NCBI GenBank assembly: GCA_026686845.1
Contig: JAIVEN010000013.1
Coordinates: forward strand, 9,010,001 to 9,074,000
Reading direction: 5' to 3'
Origin: Adenanthera pavonina
Lineage: Eukaryota; Streptophyta; Magnoliopsida; Fabales; Fabaceae
DNA: 64,000 bases
In this document: piece after piece, positions 60,381 to 64,000 of the stretch
Numbering within the stretch: position 1 is the stretch's first letter
How the letters are laid out: every line of letters begins with the position of its first letter
The notes under the pieces: generated by a model
The model's database searches: none
Told to the model about the DNA's origin: nothing
Seen by the model: only the letters and a program-made list of their open reading frames with translations
Position numbers and translations under genes: made by a program

Positions 60381-62386
60381 TTATGAACCAAATTCATTGT
60401 TGACAAGTTCATGAAGCTTCTTTTCCAACACCTCAGAACATATTTGACCCATCGTGCGGTAGAAAGACAAGAGCTCAGGCAACTGTTCCACACTCATTTT
60501 CGTCATCACATTTCTTGCCATCCTCTCTCTTTCCTCGTTGAGCTTCAGCCTCTCTATGTATGACCCTGCATTCCTAACCGTTGCCCCCATCTGCTTCAAC
60601 CTCTTCTCTTGTTGCACACTCAAGGCTGTGTTTGACTGCATGTCCCAAGCACAAGTTAAAGTCAAAACAAAAAAACTTTGAAAATCACAGCCATGCTGTG
60701 TCTATATGCGTCTGATATTAATCCCATTCAATCAGTATATTTTTCTATACAACCATATGATATCCAATAGTTATATTCAAGTATTGTTAGGTTTAATTGA
60801 ATGTAGCTCTTCCAATATAATTTTTTTTATCAACAACAAGATTCGAATCATTGACCTTACTTAAACGGAATTGAGTCATTTCCATTCAACCCATCTACCA
60901 TTGATATCACCATATATTTTGTTGTCTTATAGTGTCTGTGTTAAGTTTAGTATCTCAGCATTTAACAAGACTAAAGAACTAAGATGGAGCTTAAGGACAA
61001 AAAATGAATCATGCACAAATTCCTTGGAATGGTTCATACCTTAAGGAAATTTGCTCCAGCTTCAAGTTCAGAGTCTTTGGAATGGTTCATCCCTTGGCCT
61101 GTGGTGTAGAGATCTTTGGCAAGTGAGAAACTTCTCACTATGATCTTCCTTTTGTTCTCCATTTCCTTGTTAAGTTTCATAGGCCTTTCCACACATGTGA
61201 TACTATTCATCTTCTTCTGATAAGCAATCACTGCCTTCACAAATTCCTGCAATTAATTTTGTTTCCCATGAAAAACCAAACTGTCAATTGATTTTGATTA
61301 GACAATATCAGAATTTACATTAAAGTTTAGAGCTGAAATTGAAGAAAACTAAATATTATATCAGATTCATACCTTATAAGCAAATGGGCATCCTGGGTAA
61401 TTAAATTCATCAGAATCAGGCTTCCTCATTCTCTCAGGATGAAACTGCAATCCCATAATGAACTTGCCCTCTTCAGGATTATAAGCATCTGGGTCGTAAA
61501 ACCCTTCAATCAAACCATCTGGGGCAAAAGCCATTGGAACAAAGCGTTGTGCCAGTCTCTTAATCCCTTGATGATGATAACTATTAACCAAAATCTCCAT
61601 TTTCTCTTCATCCAAAGAATCCTTAAACCAGTTATGCAAAGGTGTATTCTCCACTATTTTCACCTCATGCCTATGCCCATCATAGTCATCATAGTTTATG
61701 TGTACCACTCTCTGGCTTTCAGGACACTTTCTAGAAAGCTCCCTTCCTATGTCCTGAAAAAGGGTACCTCCACATGCAACATTAAGGACCTGAGATCCCC
61801 TGCAAATTCCCAAGTAGGGAATGTTCCTCTCAAGGCAGAGCTTAGCAAGTCTAAGCTCTATTGAATCTTTTTCTTTATCAATTGCTGTATCGCTGGCATG
61901 AAGCCTTCTTATTTCCTCCAATTCTTCTTGTGAAAGACCTGATGTGTCTTCCTCGTACCAAGATGGGTCAATGTCTTCCCCTTCACAGAGAAGCACGCCA
62001 TGAATGGGCTCGAAGCTATCCAGCAGCATGTGAACCCCAGAAACACGAGGCACAATAACTGGTACTGCACCATACCCCACTATGAGATCAAGATGATACT
62101 CCCCTTAAAGTCAAACAAACAACAAATTCAGCCACAAGAGCAAAATCAACATTACGAAGAAATCATTTTAACAATTTCGGTTCAATTCTTGGATTACTCT
62201 GAATGTAAAAGTTGTGCCCTTAACCCAAATACATGTTATGAATACAAAAATCTTGGCATTGTATGAAAGCTTGAAAAAATGAAGGAAATGAAACGAACCC
62301 ACGAAATCGACGAACTTATTTTTGCGAACACTACGTCTAGAAACGATAAGAACACGAGGGAGGATGATGGAGAGATCAGAGGACAT
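60381..62386 (-). CDS. GAT1_2.1: GAT1_2.1-like class I glutamine amidotransferase
   Basis: Four exons: 62299-62386, 61373-62103, 61040-61246 and 60381-60635, with GT...AG borders and consistent phases, giving about 426 residues. The start is MSSDLSIILPRVLIVSRR. Exon 2 holds the class I amidotransferase domain of the gamma-glutamyl-hydrolase/PuuD type: CEGEDIDPSWYEED, nucleophile Cys in LGICRGSQ (about residue 130), and His and Glu in GLQFHPE (about 251 and 253), so the triad is complete. Exons 3 and 4 add about 150 charged, helical residues with no catalytic motif (SITCVERPMKLNKEMENK.., RLKQMGATVRNAGS..), which are typical of this plant protein. Such enzymes remove the amide or gamma-glutamyl group from glutamine-type substrates; the Arabidopsis relative is linked to nitrogen status. 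The family call is secure; the substrate is not shown here. Confidence 0.92.
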
Positions 62387-62466
62387 TGTGCTGTGGCTGA
62401 AAGAATAGAAGCTGAAGTTGCAAATCAGTGTGGGTGGGTGTGGGTTGTGCTATGGTGAGATTAAAG

Positions 62467-62473
62467 ATTTATA
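62467..62473 (-). promoter_or_regulatory. TATA box of the GAT1_2.1-like gene
   Basis: CCTATAAAT on the gene strand, about 81 bp upstream of the ATG, which would give a leader of roughly 50 nt. A CT-rich tract (gene strand) lies upstream near 62585-62606. Confidence 0.6.
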
Positions 62474-62599
62474 GGAGAGAAATGGCAAAGACAGAAAATA
62501 CGTAATTAGTTTAGCTGGTCAGAACAATTTGTGATTATTTGTGAGAAAAGAAACGGTGGGGTGTCATGTAGGAGAGAGAAGAAACACAGGAGAGAGAGA

Positions 62600-64000
62600 G
62601 AGAAATTGAAAATGATAGTCCTGGCGCCGCGTAGCTTCGAGAGTGTTTTGACTAAGGATGTGTTTTGATTAGATCATAAATAAATAATAATAAAAATAAG
62701 TAATTATTTATAAATAATTATGAAAATAGTTAATTATATTAAAAATGATTTATGTTTGAATATTTTTACCTAATAAGTGATTTTGAAAAAAGAAATGTGT
62801 TTAGATATTGAGATTTAAGTAATTATTGAATGAATAATAAGAAGAAAAATTAACATAAATAATTATAGAAGAATAAGTGATTATCATAAGTTAAAAAAAT
62901 CAATTTTTTCCATAAGAATTTATTTAAAGTATAAGTACTTATTGAAAAACTGTTTCCATTTGATAATTCCATCACAGCTTATTCAAACATGCTATTAGGA
63001 TTTTTATTAATTGATAAGATTTCAGCATTCGTTAATAAGAAGTTAATAAAATGTACACAACTAAAAAAATAGATATGCTCCATCTAAAATATAATATAAG
63101 TTTCATTTAATTAATTATTAATGAATTAAAAAATATTTTTATTCATTAAATTTATTAAAAAATATATTATTTTTAATAGTATCTCAATTTAATATTGTAT
63201 TTAAAGTTTATTATCTCTTTTTTATTTAATTGTAAATATGGGTAAAATAGAAAAAAGAACATTTAATACTATGGAAATTATCAAATGGAGTTGACATTTA
63301 AAAAAAAACTTGTAAAAAAGAACTTATATTTTAAATCAGGAAAAGTATTAATGTTCCAATATAAATGAACACATTGAATCTCATGTGGATGTGAGGATTT
63401 TATTATTTTGTAAATACTACTACTTTTTCCATTATTTAATACTTCATTAGTTCTAAAATATAAGAAATAAATAATTAAATTATCATAATTAAAAAAATAA
63501 TTAAACATCTTAAATATATCATAAAGAAAATTTTTTCATAAATACTCACATTTAATGTTTCCACTTAACTCTTCTGTGACTTATGTCTCATAATAATAAG
63601 TCTATTTTAATTAAGTGTAAAATTGAAAAAAATGCATTAATTTATTAGACAAAACTTATTTATTTTTTATATTTTGAAATAAAATATATTTAAAAATATC
63701 TCATATATTTTAGAATAGAGCAAGTATACAAGAGACATTTGAGATTTATCTTATTTCAAAATACTTCTTTTGTTCCTTGATATAAAGGACAAAAGAAAAA
63801 ATCACAAATGTAAAAAAAAAGTAATAAATTTATCTATAGTATAAAATAGTTTAAAAAATGCCCTTATTTAATGTTAGTAACTTTTACATTATGCAAATAA
63901 TACAAATGAATTATATTATTGGTTTTTAGAAAAATGCTATATTAATTAGGGATATTTTTGAAAAAAAATTATTAAATACACCATACAACCTCCTTATGCC
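62600..64000. other. Gene-free AT-rich right edge
   Basis: No coding region recognised. Contains AT-rich segments with TATAAAGGACAAAAG-type phrases that also occur near 34380-34640 (for example CTATATTAAT..GGGATATTTTTGAAAAAAAATTATTAAATACA), so part of it is another dispersed repeat. Confidence 0.5.

Noticed and set aside
60143..60493. Open frame overlapping the last exon of the GAT1_2.1-like gene
   Set aside because: A shifted-frame shadow of exon 4 and the 3' flank.
1..64000. tRNA, rRNA, known microRNA or CRISPR
   Set aside because: No complete cloverleaf, rRNA segment or common plant microRNA sequence was recognised, and no spaced direct-repeat array; the window is plant nuclear DNA.

Overview
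This is nuclear DNA of a flowering plant, most likely a eudicot. The sequence is very AT-rich, the genes are split by introns with GT...AG borders, and the long gene-poor stretches are full of short inverted-repeat transposons. The protein families present (ABHD17-type hydrolase, LRK10L/WAK-like receptor kinase, GAT1_2.1-type glutamine amidotransferase) are all plant types. I cannot name the species. All recognised genes are on the minus strand.

Layout. (1) 1-735: first exon and 5' leader of an ABHD17-like alpha/beta hydrolase running off the left edge. (2) 736-16173: about 15 kb without a gene I can recognise, holding several TIR elements, including a hAT-type element at 10168-10888 with a perfect 8-bp target duplication. 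(3) 16174-16653: an intact single-exon basic protein of unknown function with a TATA box and an ABRE/G-box upstream. (4) 17067-18665: a TIR element with a second element nested inside. (5) 22047-25048: a complete receptor-like kinase gene of the LRK10L type in four exons, but its ectodomain exon carries a one-base frameshift. (6) 25106-57960: an array of further LRK10L ectodomain exons with no kinase exons of their own. Cassettes B, C, D, E and G are open, F is broken, and B' and H are remnants; tandem-duplicated spacers full of MITEs separate them. (7) 60381-62386: a complete four-exon GAT1_2.1-like class I glutamine amidotransferase gene.

The main point of interest is region 5-6. Every ectodomain cassette lies on the same strand, upstream of the single kinase. 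Every open cassette begins with its own signal peptide and ends at a GT donor in phase 1, the phase of the next exon of the kinase gene. One reading is a variable-first-exon locus, in which several ectodomains share one transmembrane/kinase module, as described on a smaller scale for the Arabidopsis LRK10L1 locus. The alternatives are soluble ectodomain proteins made by read-through past the donor, or plain tandem pseudogenisation. Exon-length arithmetic marks A (one base short) and F (one base extra, plus a GC donor) as defective. The array grew by tandem duplication: a junction at 36703 fuses the spacer beside cassette E to the middle of cassette B, so that roughly 30263-36702 and 36703-43592 are copies of each other. 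Several MITEs are present in one copy of a spacer and absent from the other, which gives natural empty sites.
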